From: Symsagittifera roscoffensis
Lineage: Eukaryota; Xenacoelomorpha; Acoela; Convolutidae
Direction of reading: 5' to 3'
DNA: 64,000 bases
NCBI RefSeq assembly: GCF_963678635.1
Contig: NC_087066.1
Location: forward strand, 21,609,996-21,673,995
The position numbers and the translations under genes were made by a program. Below the pieces are notes generated by a model, which saw only the letters and a list, made by a program, of their open reading frames with translations, searched no databases and was not told the DNA's origin. Each line of letters starts with the position of its first letter. Positions within the stretch are counted from its first letter, which is position 1. Below, piece after piece: positions 46,673 through 57,193 of the stretch.

Positions 46673-47314
46673 TTGAGCGACCAAGCTAACTAAGCTCAAA
46701 ATTGAAACTTGATGAAAACACTTCATTTATTCTAGCTTACAATTGCTGCAATTTTGAATTTGCATTGGAATTTTGTTTGTGTTTTTGGAAACACCAAGTA
46801 TTCATTTAGAAAATCTTGAAAGGAGAGTACAACAAAAAAGTATTCCAGCCTGCATGAATGTTTTTAATCAACTAAAAGAACTGTTTTCTTTGTTGTGATT
46901 GACGGAACTTGAACAACCTCTAGTATAGGGCGGTTACTTCATTGTTTTTTAAAAACAAAGAGTTTCGTAATTTTAATATTCAGAATCAATAACATCTATA
47001 AACTTAGAAAAAAAGAGAGATTTTAAAATAATTTTAAATGGTTGGCTGGCAGGACTGTCCTCCATTCCAACATCTTTTCTACGTAGGAGAAAAAATATCA
47101 TTTTGAGACAATTACACCAGAAATTAGAAGGGATGTCTTAGCTTAGGTCAAACCCTCATTGATGACACTTGTAGACCGTAGTGGTTCGATATGATCATTT
47201 TGATAAAAATTACTTTCCGGCGTACTTTTTATGAATTTTGCTCGTTGTCACTGTACCATTTTGACGAGTTACTTGAAGTTCAATGAGGATTTTTTCCGAG
47301 CTGTCCGGGGAGTA
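46673..47314 (+). other. 3' noncoding tail of LTR element, copy 2
   Basis: As 41871-42512, ending GCTGTCCGGGGAGTA before the LTR. Confidence 0.6.
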
Positions 47315-48540
47315 TGCGCCATTCAACTAGGTTGCCGTAAGGTTTAGAATGACGAAATGAATTTTCTTTCAACAGAATTGACCGTACGATGGGTCGCTTT
47401 TGGTAATTAACTGTGTTTTTCGAGAATATCAGCAAATTGGAAAGATTCATTTTGGATCGATTTACTTGACTCAAAATGTCAATTTGAGCGTGCATGACAC
47501 GTAACATTTTCATTTTTACAACAATTGAAAACAGCGAGAATCAGATGGACATTTTTTGCGATCAGAAAAATTTTTGATTTACCGAGAATGGGCGAAACCG
47601 ATAAAAAGATGTGGCTATTTATATTTGAGGGAAAAAAACGCTCAGTATATGCCATTCAGTCAGAATGCAATCAGATTTAGTACGACGAGTTGAATTTTTT
47701 AAAGAGAGTTGACAGTACGATGCGTCGATTTTGATGATTAACGGTGTTAATCGAGAAAAACGCCAAATTGAGATGGTTCGTTTTGGATTGAATTAGTTGA
47801 GTCAAAATTTTCGGTTCCAGCGTGCATCACACGTAACAATTTTATTTTCGCAATCAGGTTTTGGCAATCAGAAAACCGAGAACGGCCCAAACGGAGAAAA
47901 ATACCAGTCTTTTGATATTCAGGGAAGAGACACGCTGTAACGACCCTAGGGTTATAATCGTTAGTGAACACATGCCGCGGATCAGAAAGGCTGACACGAG
48001 GACTTGCAACAAATCCTGGTCTTAAAGAAGACGCCTCTTCGCAATTATTGATGAAAGCGGAGGGGTCTGGAGTTGTTGTCAAAAACAGTGGTTTTAACAG
48101 TTTTTTATTTGGAATGGTCTGAACTTAATATTATAACATCGAAGTTTTTTTTGAGGATATGAGAAGCTAGGATTCAAGCGAAAAGGTCGATCCCTCTCCG
48201 ATGGATGGGATCAATTTCTCTACTGTACAAAAACAATAGTAAATTTGTTACTTGATGATAGTTGTGTCCTGGCCCTGATTTTAGGTGTGACATCCTGGTC
48301 TAGAGATACTGAGACCCAGACATCAGTTCACCAAATTTACATGCAAATAAGTTAATTTGAGCGGTTCTGCTGATAGTTTTTTAGCAGTAAAATTTTTTCG
48401 CGACCCAAGTTATGAGAAACACATTGATTTGGCTATGATAGAGACGATGAAACAATGTAAAGCTCTATTCAGACGCTAGCCAATTAATTTAGGATGTAGC
48501 TTTCCTATCTGTCACTATGTACTTTTGTTCAAATGTAACA
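47315..48540 (+). repeat. 3' LTR of the 38-48 kb element
   Basis: 1226 bp from TGCGCCATTC to CAAATGTAACA. Homologous along its length to the LTRs at 54396 and 62299 (shared CGGAGGGGTCT, GATGAGAAGCTAGGA-like, GATACTGAGACCCAG, AAGTTAATTTGAG, GACGCTAGCC). Longer than those because the first about 335 bp are present twice in diverged form (47315 and 47650). Confidence 0.7.
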
Positions 48541-50060
48541 TTAAAAAAGTGAAAATTATCGAGTTTAAGTCTCCCCTTCAAAAATCAACTTTACACTAAT
48601 TTTTTTTGGAAAATTTTTTTTCAAGAGAGATTGGAACAAAATACATGAACATAAAAAATCGCAAACGCACTAACATACAATTAAATTCAGACTTAAGAAG
48701 TTTTTTTCGAAACTCCACCTTGAAGAAAAAAAGATGGAAGCCCATGGAAAACTGTTTGATATAATTTTAAATTTAATGAAACTTAGCAAGGGTATTTTTG
48801 AGTAAGAATTTCGTTATCTTTAGTTCTTCTTAAATTTCTGAATTTTTATATCTTTCTTATCGTTTTTTTATTCTAACTGTTCAATTTACAATCTTTTCGA
48901 TTGACATGTTCGCTTCTCTGAGCCAAAAATGATTTTGGACTAAAAACTAAGTGTAAGCTTCATACTCCTGAACTCATCTCGCGTGTTTATCCTTGGCCTT
49001 ACTTTCCTAATATGCTGTGCTTCCAATGTTGAGAGTTTCATTGCGTTGTTTGAAAGATCTATTTTCTCCGAACTCAACTGTGATGTGGTCTCTTTCATCC
49101 CACACTGACGTATGCGAATCCCTACCGGCGTGTCCTCTTTCTTGTTTTCCGCAATCCTTGCGGCAAAATGTCGAACAATTTGTCCTACGTAGATGGAATT
49201 ACATCCACAACAAGACAATTTGTAGATCACATTGGGTTTCAGATCTCGGGAGAATGACGACTTAAGGGAAAGAAGAGCTGTTTTCAATTTCCGGATCGTA
49301 AGCACAGGAAACAATTGTTACCTTGTTTGGAAACAATCGACTTTGATTTTCTCGAGAATTTTGCTTAGTGTTTCCGACTCAAGTTTGGATGACCAGACCT
49401 CTGGGTACTAATTTTCCATCCATTGCTGTCTATTGATAATCATTGCTTCATGGTAAAGTTCCCATATAGATGTTCTCTTAAAAATCCTGTTCACCTTACC
49501 TTCTATTTCTATTATATTTCTTTTGTACTGCAGTGGTGCGCAACTTCTGAAGTCTAGAAGCGTACCGGTATTAGTTGGTTTTTGTTATCATCCACATTTA
49601 ACTGGCTTTCTCCCATCCATATTTATCTAAATGTCTTCAAAAGCCAAGATCTCATTTGTTGTTCAAGTATGAATTATAAGTTAGGGAGCAATTTGTTGGC
49701 AGCATGCAAGGTAAAAGTCGGTCGCCTTTAAAAGTCCTTACAATATTTTCTATATATCGTAGGAAAAACTTCACACTTGTTATGGTCAGCTCACATTCAC
49801 GCCTCTCATTGATTAATTTGCAGAATCAAACTTTTTCTGATATGCCTCTAAAAACTTCATCCAAAATGCCACCTCAATCTTTATGATAAGAATTTAATCA
49901 ATCCTCACATTCTACTACCTTAATTCTGAAAGTCACACTTCTATTGCATTTTGGGCAATTTCCGTTCATGTCATATAGGATATCAATCTTTTGAGGGATT
50001 ACAATAGCCAGAGTTTTCTCATAGTCTTTCAACTAGTCTTTTTGTCGCAAGACGTGCTTG
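48541..50060 (-). mobile_element. Penelope-like element 4, 5'-truncated
   Basis: Minus strand from about 50050: DYEKTLAIVIPQKIDIL, NGNCPKCNRSVTFR (Cys pair), RYIENIVRTFKGDRP (RT motif C region, YIEN for YxDD, near 49760), then the GIY-YIG end. The RT core upstream is missing. The 3' tail down to about 48560 is homologous to the tail of the plus-strand PLE at 52310-52440. Confidence 0.7.
48940..49314 (-). pseudogene. PLE4 GIY-YIG endonuclease
   Basis: 124-codon open frame: LKPNVIYKLSCCGCNSIYVG then RHFAARIAENKK, C-G-M-K-x-T block, and ARRKVRPRINTRDEF-type end (KVRPRINTRDEFRSMKLTL). In PLEs this domain cuts target DNA. VIYK-x-SCxxC and SIYVGQ are the GIY and YIG strands with the Cys pair typical of PLEs, and R of RHFAAR is kept. 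Best preserved PLE nuclease of the window, but joined to a dead RT. Confidence 0.85.
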
Positions 50061-50675
50061 AGTCACTCTAAGAAAATTGAGAATTTAGCTGATAGACAAG
50101 ACCGACCTCTAGGAAAGAAACCCAGGAAAGAGGTAAAGGTGCTAGATGAGATAACATTGCCGGGATGAATGGATGATTTACAGTCCACCAGGCCTAAACA
50201 TTCAGTCCGAGACAAATTCAATGAAGAACATTTTTCGCGAGATCGTTTTTTTTTGTCGGAACTGAAGAAGCATGACGTGCATGGCAAAAAATTATGTGAA
50301 AATGAATCAGCTGCTAAGTGGTACACAACATAAGTATGCTAGACTCCACGTGATATGGTAATTGAAAAAAGCTAGAAAATATCAAAAAAAAGACGAACTT
50401 GTGGCGGAATATTTGATAAGGTTGTTGGGTTTTGCGTCATAAAAAACACATCTAAGAAGGAAAATTTACCCAATTGCTGGAAACAGAACAGTTTGAGAGA
50501 CATGATTCAGTTGTTCAAGAAATTGAAAAAAAAATGAAACAAATAACTACTGGCCACAAACAAAAGAGATGAGATTAGAGATGGGTTATATGCGAGGTTG
50601 AGGTCAACTGGTGGTCAACCTGCACTACTTGATAGACTGGTTAAAGAGAACAAAAAAAGATGCACCACTACGACC

Positions 50676-50710
<35 letters not shown>

Positions 50711-52440
50711 GTAGTTTTTAGGAGAAACTGAATGAAAAACTAGCAAATTTTTTTTGAAAAAATCGAGGCGGCAAATATTGAGACGAATACTGAAGCAGCT
50801 AGGGATATGGTAGAGAATACTAAATAAGACTCTGAAGAGAGTATCAATTCTTCGGATGTGAAAAACCTGTACACAAATGTTCGACTCAAAAATGCCAAAT
50901 TATACAGCCAAAATGAAACACCTAACTTGTCAGGAAGTACAATGAAACGCCTTTTGTACATTGCTGTTAGTAGTATCAATTTTTTATAGTTGCAACGCCA
51001 TATGGCATGTACGCAAGGATGCATTGGCCATGGATGCATCCCTGGCAGTAATTCTGGCAAACTTTTCTGTGTGTCTTGTCTATCAACTAACTTCTCAATT
51101 TTCTTAGAGTGACTCAAACACGTCATGCAACAAACAGACTAGTTGAGAGACTAGGAGAAAGTTCTGGCTATGGACATCCCTCGAAAGATTGATATCCTAG
51201 AGTACTTGAACGGAATATGCCCAAAATGCAATAGAAGGGCGAATTTCAGAACTGAGATGTGGAATGTTAGGGTTGTTTGAATTGATATCATAAAAATTGA
51301 GGTGGCATTTCGAATGAGGATTACGAAGGCATATCAGAAAATTTTTGGTTCTGCAAATTGTTCAATGGGAGGCGTGAATGTGAGCTGATCATAAAATGTG
51401 TGAAGCTTTCCCAACGATATGTATACAATATCGTAAGGACTGGTAAAGGCACACGAGCGTGGTATTTCAACCTGCACCAAATCGCACTTTAACTTACAAT
51501 TCGCACTTGAAACACCAAATGAGAACCATGACATGACTTTTTTAAGACTTTAATAGAAATGTAGATGTTAACAAGCAAATTAAATGAAGATGGTACCAGA
51601 AACCATATGATACCGGCAGGCTTCGAAATTTCAGAAGTTGCGCATCACTGCAGAACAAGAGAAACTTAATAGAAAAAACGGTGCATAGGAATTTTAGGAG
51701 CACATGTACGTGAAAACCTTACGATGAAGCAATGATTAATAATAGACATCATTGGAAGAAGAATTAAATTCCGGAGTATTTGTCATCCAGAGTTGGATCG
51801 GAAACACTGAGCAAAAATTTTGAAGCAGAACTATTACCCACTAAGACAGAAACTCGGGCAACAAATGACCAGCGAGATGCGAAACCCTCACTGGGCATGC
51901 TTCAATATCGAGAAAATCAAAGTGAATTGTTTGCAGACAAGGTGCGCAGCATCACCAACGCACAAATTGGGTTTACGACTCGGAAATTGAAAACAGCTCT
52001 TCCCTTCCTTAAGTCGTAATTCTCCCGTGATCTGAAATCCAAAATGAGCTAAAAACTGTCTTGTTGTGGATGTATTTCCACCTAGGTTGGACAAACTGTT
52101 CGAAATTTGGCCACATGGATTGAGGAACACAGGATAGAGGACTCGACTGTAGGGATTCACAGACATCAGTGTGGGAAGGAAGCGACCTTAGTACAGTTGA
52201 GTTGGGAGTTAGGAGGCATTAAAACAGCGCAATGAAACTCCTACCTTTGGAAGCGCAGTATATTAGTAAACTGAAGCCAGGGATCAACAGGCGAAAATAG
52301 TTCAGGAGTGAGGTGGTAACACTTATATTTTAGTCCAAAAATGTTTTAGGTTCAGAATATTGAGCTAGTCAGTCGAAAAAAAGTTCAAACTGGAAAGTTA
52401 GTAAAAGCAAACGTTAATTGAGATTAATTAAAGGTTACGA
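50061..52440 (+). mobile_element. Penelope-like element 2
   Basis: Plus strand: LADRQDRPLGKKPRKE and DDLQSTRPKHSVRDKFNEEH (50085-50240), LYARLRSTGGQPALLDRLVK (50590), APLRPVLSL (50664), AANIETNTEAARDMVENT (50770), SSDVKNLYTNVRL (50850), NGICPKCNRRANFRTEMWN (51215), and the GIY-YIG region (51920-52310: SITNAQIGFTTRKLKTALPF, KLSCCGCIS, VGQTVRNLATWIEEH). Many stops. Head-to-head with PLE4 and tail-to-tail with PLE3. Confidence 0.75.
50680..50706. repeat. (CT)n microsatellite inside PLE2 RT
   Basis: About 13 dinucleotide units, replacing the codons that follow PLRPVLSL in the RT. Confidence 0.9.
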
Positions 52441-52504
52441 AATTCTTACGTATTAATGTTTAAAAATGATTGGCGGAAAAATTTGATTTGCGGACAAATT
52501 TCAA

Positions 52505-52532
52505 ACAATTTCGCAATTATGTGCAATGTCAG
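52505..52532 (-). ncRNA. Degenerate hammerhead-like motif, PLE3 tail
   Basis: Minus strand CCTGACATTGCACATAATTG followed by CGAAATTG: same layout as 13899-13934 but CTGACAT instead of CTGATGA. Confidence 0.3.
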
Positions 52533-52759
52533 GATTTTTACAATAAACTAATCGAAAAGACAATAAAACATCAAATTACAAATGTTATATACAAAAATTT
52601 CCACAAGTTTTGATCTGAATCATTATGTTAAAAAATAAGCCAATCACAGTTGAATTCTAAAATTACTATTTAGATTAAATTACTTTTAACCTCTAAAATT
52701 AGTTAAACAATTTTTAATTATTTTGTCTGGAAGTTTCTGAGTCACAATTCGGTTTTAGA

Positions 52760-53214
52760 CATCTACCTTTAAATAAAATTTTCAGTGTTTACTCCCTGCT
52801 CCGAAACTCATCGCGCGTGTTTAAGCCCGTTTTTTCTTTCCTGATATATTTTGCCTCTAGTGTAAGAAGTTTTGTTTAGTTGTTTGAGCTATCTATAATT
52901 TACCAAGTAAGATCTGCGCTGTTTCCATCAAGACAGCAATGCTGAAGGTGGAGGCTTACTGGTGAGTCTGCTTTCTTAAGTTCCTCAATTCTAGTGCTCA
53001 AATGATGAACACTTTGTCCGACATAGGTGGAAGCGCATATACTACATGAGAATTTAAAAACCACTCTCGACTTAAGATCATTAGAAATTTTTAGTTTCGG
53101 TGGAGGTAAACACGATTCTAGTTTTCTTGTGCTAAAAATCACTTGAGCGTTAGTTATATTTCGTAAACTGCGTGCAAAAAATTCGGTAGGTTTACCTCTA
53201 CTTTGCACCATCAT
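52760..53214 (-). pseudogene. PLE3 GIY-YIG endonuclease
   Basis: Open for 104 codons: FFARSLRNITNAQVIFSTRK, RVVFKFSCSICASTYVGQ, HHLSTRIEELKKADSPV; then frameshifted to the end HARDEFRSRE near 52810. Catalytic-type strand and Arg are kept. Confidence 0.8.
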
Positions 53215-53877
53215 CTTTAGTGATTCACATCTTTTGGTGATTGAGTTGAAGAACTCCTCTCACTATCCACGGGCTTGCCCTTACCCTGGATGATTTTGCA
53301 CAGGGCTTCTGCCGCAACCTTTGCTGACCAACTTTCAGGGTACTGATTTTTCAGCCATTGCGCCCTATTAGTTTCCATAGCCTTATCAAATTGCTGCCAG
53401 TTAGATGTACTCTTAAAAAATCTGTGTACAGTGCTTTGGATAACACTTTGCTTATACTGAGTTGGGGCGCAGCTTCTGTAGTTCAGTATAATCCCAGTAT
53501 CTGTTGGTTTTTGATACCAATTGCAGGTTACACCCCTATCCTGCTATACATATATGTTCAAACCCAAGAACGGCAAATTTACCTCTGAAATAATTTCTTC
53601 TAGAGTGAGCTGTCGATTTCGATGAAGAGAATTGGCTGCATCGAGAACAGAAATCGGCTCACGTCTAATGTTCCAATAATGTCATCCACCTGCGGAACAA
53701 TTTTGAGAAACAATTTTACTTGTTGAGTATCCTTCTCCTCGTTCTTAGCGCGGCAGCAGCTTTCACAGTATCAGACTATCTCAGTTATTGATGCGTACAG
53801 GTCATCGGATGTTTTTCCGCATTTTAGGTGACACCAGATTCGGCAACTTTCGCATTCAACCCCCTTTGATCTATATG

Positions 53878-54395
53878 TTACTTTCCTGAGCATTGGCACA
53901 AACCGTTTTTGTCATTCAATGCCTGTAACTCAGTTCCCACCGATAATTCTTGTCTTGCAGCAAACTCGTACTCTTTCAGCCATAGGTTTGCCAGCATTAC
54001 CGCGAGGGAAGCACCCATTGCTAGATCATCAAACTGCACATACCATGAATCATTACACTTGAAATTTACTTTGCTGACCGCCATATTCAAAAGCTTTTTC
54101 ATGGTTGATTTTCGAATATCAGGAGGAGACTCCTGGCTGTACAGTTTCTGTAAGGCAATTTCAATTGCTTCCGGCAGGGAAACATTGGTGTACAAGTTTT
54201 CACATCAAGAGACAATATGGTTTCATCCGGATCTAGAGAAACGTTTTCAATTGTTTCTCTGGCCTCTTTAGTATTGGTTTCTATATTGGCTCCATCGATA
54301 CCGTCAAAAAACTTTGCAAGCGTTTGGTTAAGGTTCTCATAAGAGCTGCTCGGAAGTGATAGTACTGGTCGTAGGGGTGTCTCAGCCTTGTGTAC
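53878..54395 (-). pseudogene. PLE3 RT core
   Basis: VHKAETPLRPVLSLPSSSYE, FFDGIDGANIETNTKEARET and ETILSLDVK (54395-54200), then with a frameshift MYTNVSLPEAIEIALQKLY, VNFKCNDSWYVQFDDLAMGA and SLAVMLANLWLKEYE (54195-53980). RT motif A (LSLDVK) and motif B region (MGASLAVMLANLWL) are clear. Confidence 0.85.
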
Positions 54396-54565
54396 TGTGA
54401 CATTCGACCAGAATGGACGAAACTGCAGATTCGGCAATTTCGAATTATTAGCCGCTAACCTTCCGAATTAGCATTTTTGAAGAATTAACAGTGTTATTGG
54501 AACAATAAGTCAAACTGTGAAGGCTAGAATATTCTGGTATTTCAAATTTTTAAAATTTCGAAGGA

Positions 54566-54573
54566 TGACGTCA
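54566..54573 (+). promoter_or_regulatory. CRE palindrome in 5' LTR
   Basis: TGACGTCA, about 290 bases before the TATA-like box. Kept in the 3' LTR at 62466-62473. A consensus site for CREB/ATF bZIP factors. Confidence 0.5.
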
Positions 54574-54862
54574 TATTTTTGAGAAACGTCAAAAACGGCC
54601 ATTTTGGAAGAAATCCAGAATTAAGACACAACAACAATAGTTGCAACGGCGACAACAACGATAAATGAGAGAAAAAACGAAGATACGACAGAGTGTTAGC
54701 AGAGACCGCTCCGAGTTGCAACGATTGTGTCGCTACAATCGTTGCAAGGCCATTCACAACAACGGTGAAGGGTAGAAGACAGCTTTCTGGAGAGGAGATA
54801 AGGGTGTTATTTCTCCGGATCAGGAATCCGGAGGGGTCTCGGCACTCGAACTGAAATCATTT

Positions 54863-54870
54863 TATATAAA
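54863..54870 (+). promoter_or_regulatory. TATA-like box in 5' LTR
   Basis: TATATAAA, kept at 62764-62771 in the 3' LTR. Plausible promoter for element transcription, with U3/R boundary just downstream. Confidence 0.4.
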
Positions 54871-55277
54871 CTTTTAGCTTCTCTATAATGTCCTGAATTG
54901 AATTGATTTAACATCTGAATTCATTTTTCGACGATGAGAAGCTAGGAGTTAGGGGAATGGGTTGATCCATCTTCGATGGAGATGATGGTTTTTATATAAT
55001 GAACAAAAACAATAATAATATAATAATTAGTAGTAGCCCTGTTTTTAGGAGTGACCTCGTGGTCTGGGGATACTGAGACCCAGCCATGAGCTCACTAATT
55101 TTGCATGTAATTAAGTTAATTTGAGTGTTTTGACCGAAGCCGAAAGCAGTAACGTTTTTGTCGACCCGATGTTAGAAAGACCACTAAAAGAACTTGGCTT
55201 TGGTAGAGACGGTGAAAAGCATGGCTTTATTTTCCGTCGATATGTACTTCCAGGCGAATGTTACAAAGATGTTTTTA

Positions 55278-55295
55278 TGGCGCTCCTGGGTGTTA
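55278..55295 (+). promoter_or_regulatory. Candidate primer-binding site
   Basis: TGGCGCTCCTGGGTGTTA begins with TGG as a tRNA-complementary site should, but lies 12 bases after the LTR end, further than usual. No tRNA assigned. Confidence 0.25.
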
Positions 55296-56779
55296 TTCTT
55301 TTTTAACATCATGACCGGCAGAACCGTAAACGAGCACTCCGCGCCGAGCGGATGCTCATAATAACGCCTTTAATAGGCCCTAACCATCGGGGCGGAGGGT
55401 AGTTTGGAACGCGGAAGCCTTCCGGATTCCCGTGAATAGCTTTTTAACATAGTTAAGACCAAAAATTCACGAACCAGGAAGGAGGGGGGATTTGCGGTCC
55501 CGTCATTTCCCGAGTGGTCCGCGACCAAAAACACTTAAAGATATATAAGAAACCAAACAAAAAGTAGTATAGTACCCAAGAAAAACAAAAAACACAAAAA
55601 ATAACCAAAAAAACCAAAAATAGTAAAAAAAAAAAAAAAGTAAAAAATCAGTAGAAATTATCCCCCCAGACAAGATGTGATCCGACCCTCCCGATTGTTG
55701 TTGATAGATATATTGTTGTTACAAGCATTTATATCAATCAGGATCGTTACGATCATTTTTGTAGCCCGTTTGTGAGGCTTGTACTGTAGGGTTATTTGAG
55801 TATTTAAGCAGGTTAATGCTAATTTGCGCTCAATCCGGAAGGGTCTGCTGATTTGCGCTCGATCCGGAAGGGTCTCGGGATTATTGAAGAAGACTGATCC
55901 GGCAGGCAGTACAAGCAGTAACAAGAAGGGGCTCAACGACAACAACAGTCGACTGTTGGGTATCGTTAACAAGTTTTGTATCCCTTTTGGTACAAAAAAT
56001 AAGATAGTAATCTGTGGGGGGCTCGACAGTGCTGCACTGTAGTGACCCTTCACCGAACTGCAAATTTCCGAGTTAAGCACCTTAATTCGGATATTGAACA
56101 AACCCGGAGGGGTATGTTATCACTAGTATTATTACTTATACAGCCTATATTAATACTCTTATATCGTTTTTTAGAGAAAAACACAATAATTGGACCGGTT
56201 TTTAGGGTCAAAATAGCGATATTTTGATCCCCCACAAATCGCAATTTTTGAGATATCGATATTTTTTGAAACGGAAAAAAGCGCTAAATTAGTGTGTTAC
56301 ATCGCAATTGCACTAGTATAATAGATAGAACCGGTTGAGTTTAGTTTAGAAGTGGTTGGAACTATTTTGGTACCAAATACTGAATTTTCGTGATTTTTGA
56401 AAAAACGGAACACTATAAAAAAAGAAAAATTTATGAAATTTGAGTTAGGACGGTAAAAATTCTTGTTTGGACAACGTCGACTAATGAATCGACAGGTTTT
56501 AAAACCCGTTTGCAGATAACCTTTCGGGTTACAGAGTAATCGAACTTAACGTGTTTGATTTAGTGGATTCATCAATCCGGAGGGGTCCAAATAGCATAGT
56601 TTTTTAGCAAATTTTTTCGGCTAACGCGTTTTAGATCGGGTTTTTTGCATTGAACTAGAAGAGTATAGGCCTTCTGAGCTCGGATCAATAATTTTTAGGT
56701 CGAAAAGAACAGAATTGCGAAAAAACTTGGGCGGAACCTATAAGAGAATCTTTTTGAGTTTAGAAAAAAGTAGCCTAAT
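55296..56779. other. Leader region of LTR element
   Basis: No supported gene. Contains a 29-bp direct repeat (ATTTGCGCTCRATCCGGAAG plus GGTCT) at 55822 and 55851 and other copies of the CCGGAGGGGT motif (56103, 56576), and an A-rich tract at 55540-55650. It may hold packaging or translation signals; the antisense 147-codon open frame here is not supported. Confidence 0.5.
55822..55878 (+). repeat. 29-bp direct repeat in leader
   Basis: Two copies of ATTTGCGCTC(A/G)ATCCGGAAG followed by GGTCT, back to back. Confidence 0.85.
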
Positions 56780-57193
56780 GTGAAACCAGAGCTAACGGTG
56801 GGAGGAACGCTACGGACGAGAACCTTCCTAGCACCCTTCGGCTATGAGGAGAGCAAAGTAGTCTATGGAGAGGAGGAACATCGATCAGCCGTCAGGCTAA
56901 TCATACCGAAATTTCCGCAAGGGGTCAGAACGGAAGAGCAAGGGCCCTCAAACTCGAAAGATAGATCAAAAGGAGATGATGAGCAGGGAGGAGGACGTCG
57001 ATCGGAAGAACCTATGCAAGAGGATCCCGATCAAGCAGAGAAGGAGGACGATAAAGCATCGACAGGAGGAATATCCAGCCTGGATTTCAATTTCCTCAGT
57101 GACTTTGAAAACAACGCAGATGCGTTGGAAACGACTGGACCAGCAAACGAAGGTGTTCGACACTGGAACCTCCGTCGGCTTTTGTGGAAATGA
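56780..57193 (+). CDS. Unknown ORF 1 of LTR element
   Basis: 137 codons, start ATG at 56780 (MKPELTVGGTLRTRTF). N-terminal half ordered, then a charged, low-complexity region (KDRSKGDDEQGGGRRSEEPM) and SSLDFNFLSDFENNADALE. It overlaps the next ORF by 10 bases in another frame. No family recognised. Possibly a gag-like or adaptor protein by position, which is inference only. Confidence 0.5.
   Translation: MKPELTVGGTLRTRTFLAPFGYEESKVVYGEEEHRSAVRLIIPKFPQGVRTEEQGPSNSKDRSKGDDEQGGGRRSEEPMQEDPDQAEKEDDKASTGGISSLDFNFLSDFENNADALETTGPANEGVRHWNLRRLLWK

Larger units (their letters stand above)
42936..47737 (+). repeat. 4.8-kb tandem duplication, copy 2
   Basis: Second copy, about 4802 bp, continuing into the full LTR. 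Its gene content is that of copy 1 shifted by about 4802-4809. Confidence 0.95.
52441..54395 (-). mobile_element. Penelope-like element 3, 3' part
   Basis: Minus-strand PLE from the codon after the GLAK block to its 3' tail. Its 5' part is at 63205-63962, the two being separated by an 8.8-kb LTR element. The 3' tail meets that of PLE2 near 52440. Confidence 0.8.
54396..55265 (+). repeat. 5' LTR
   Basis: 870 bp. About seven mismatches to the 3' LTR in the first 130 bases. Contains CRE (54566), TATA-like box (54863) and the motif AATCCGGAGGGGTCTC (54825). Confidence 0.85.

Noticed and set aside
54542-54757. 71-codon minus-strand frame, also at 62442-62657
   Set aside because: Its conservation is explained by the two LTR copies being nearly identical; no independent sign of coding.
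54396-55265. Repeat as a TIR transposon (near-inverted ends TGTGACATTCG and CGAATGTTACA)
   Set aside because: The two copies flank a 7-kb interior and sit precisely in one PLE with a shared target duplication, so they are LTRs. The slight inverted ends are normal for LTRs.
55658-56101. 147-codon open frame on the minus strand in the leader
   Set aside because: No relative, crosses the direct repeat, not present elsewhere in the family.
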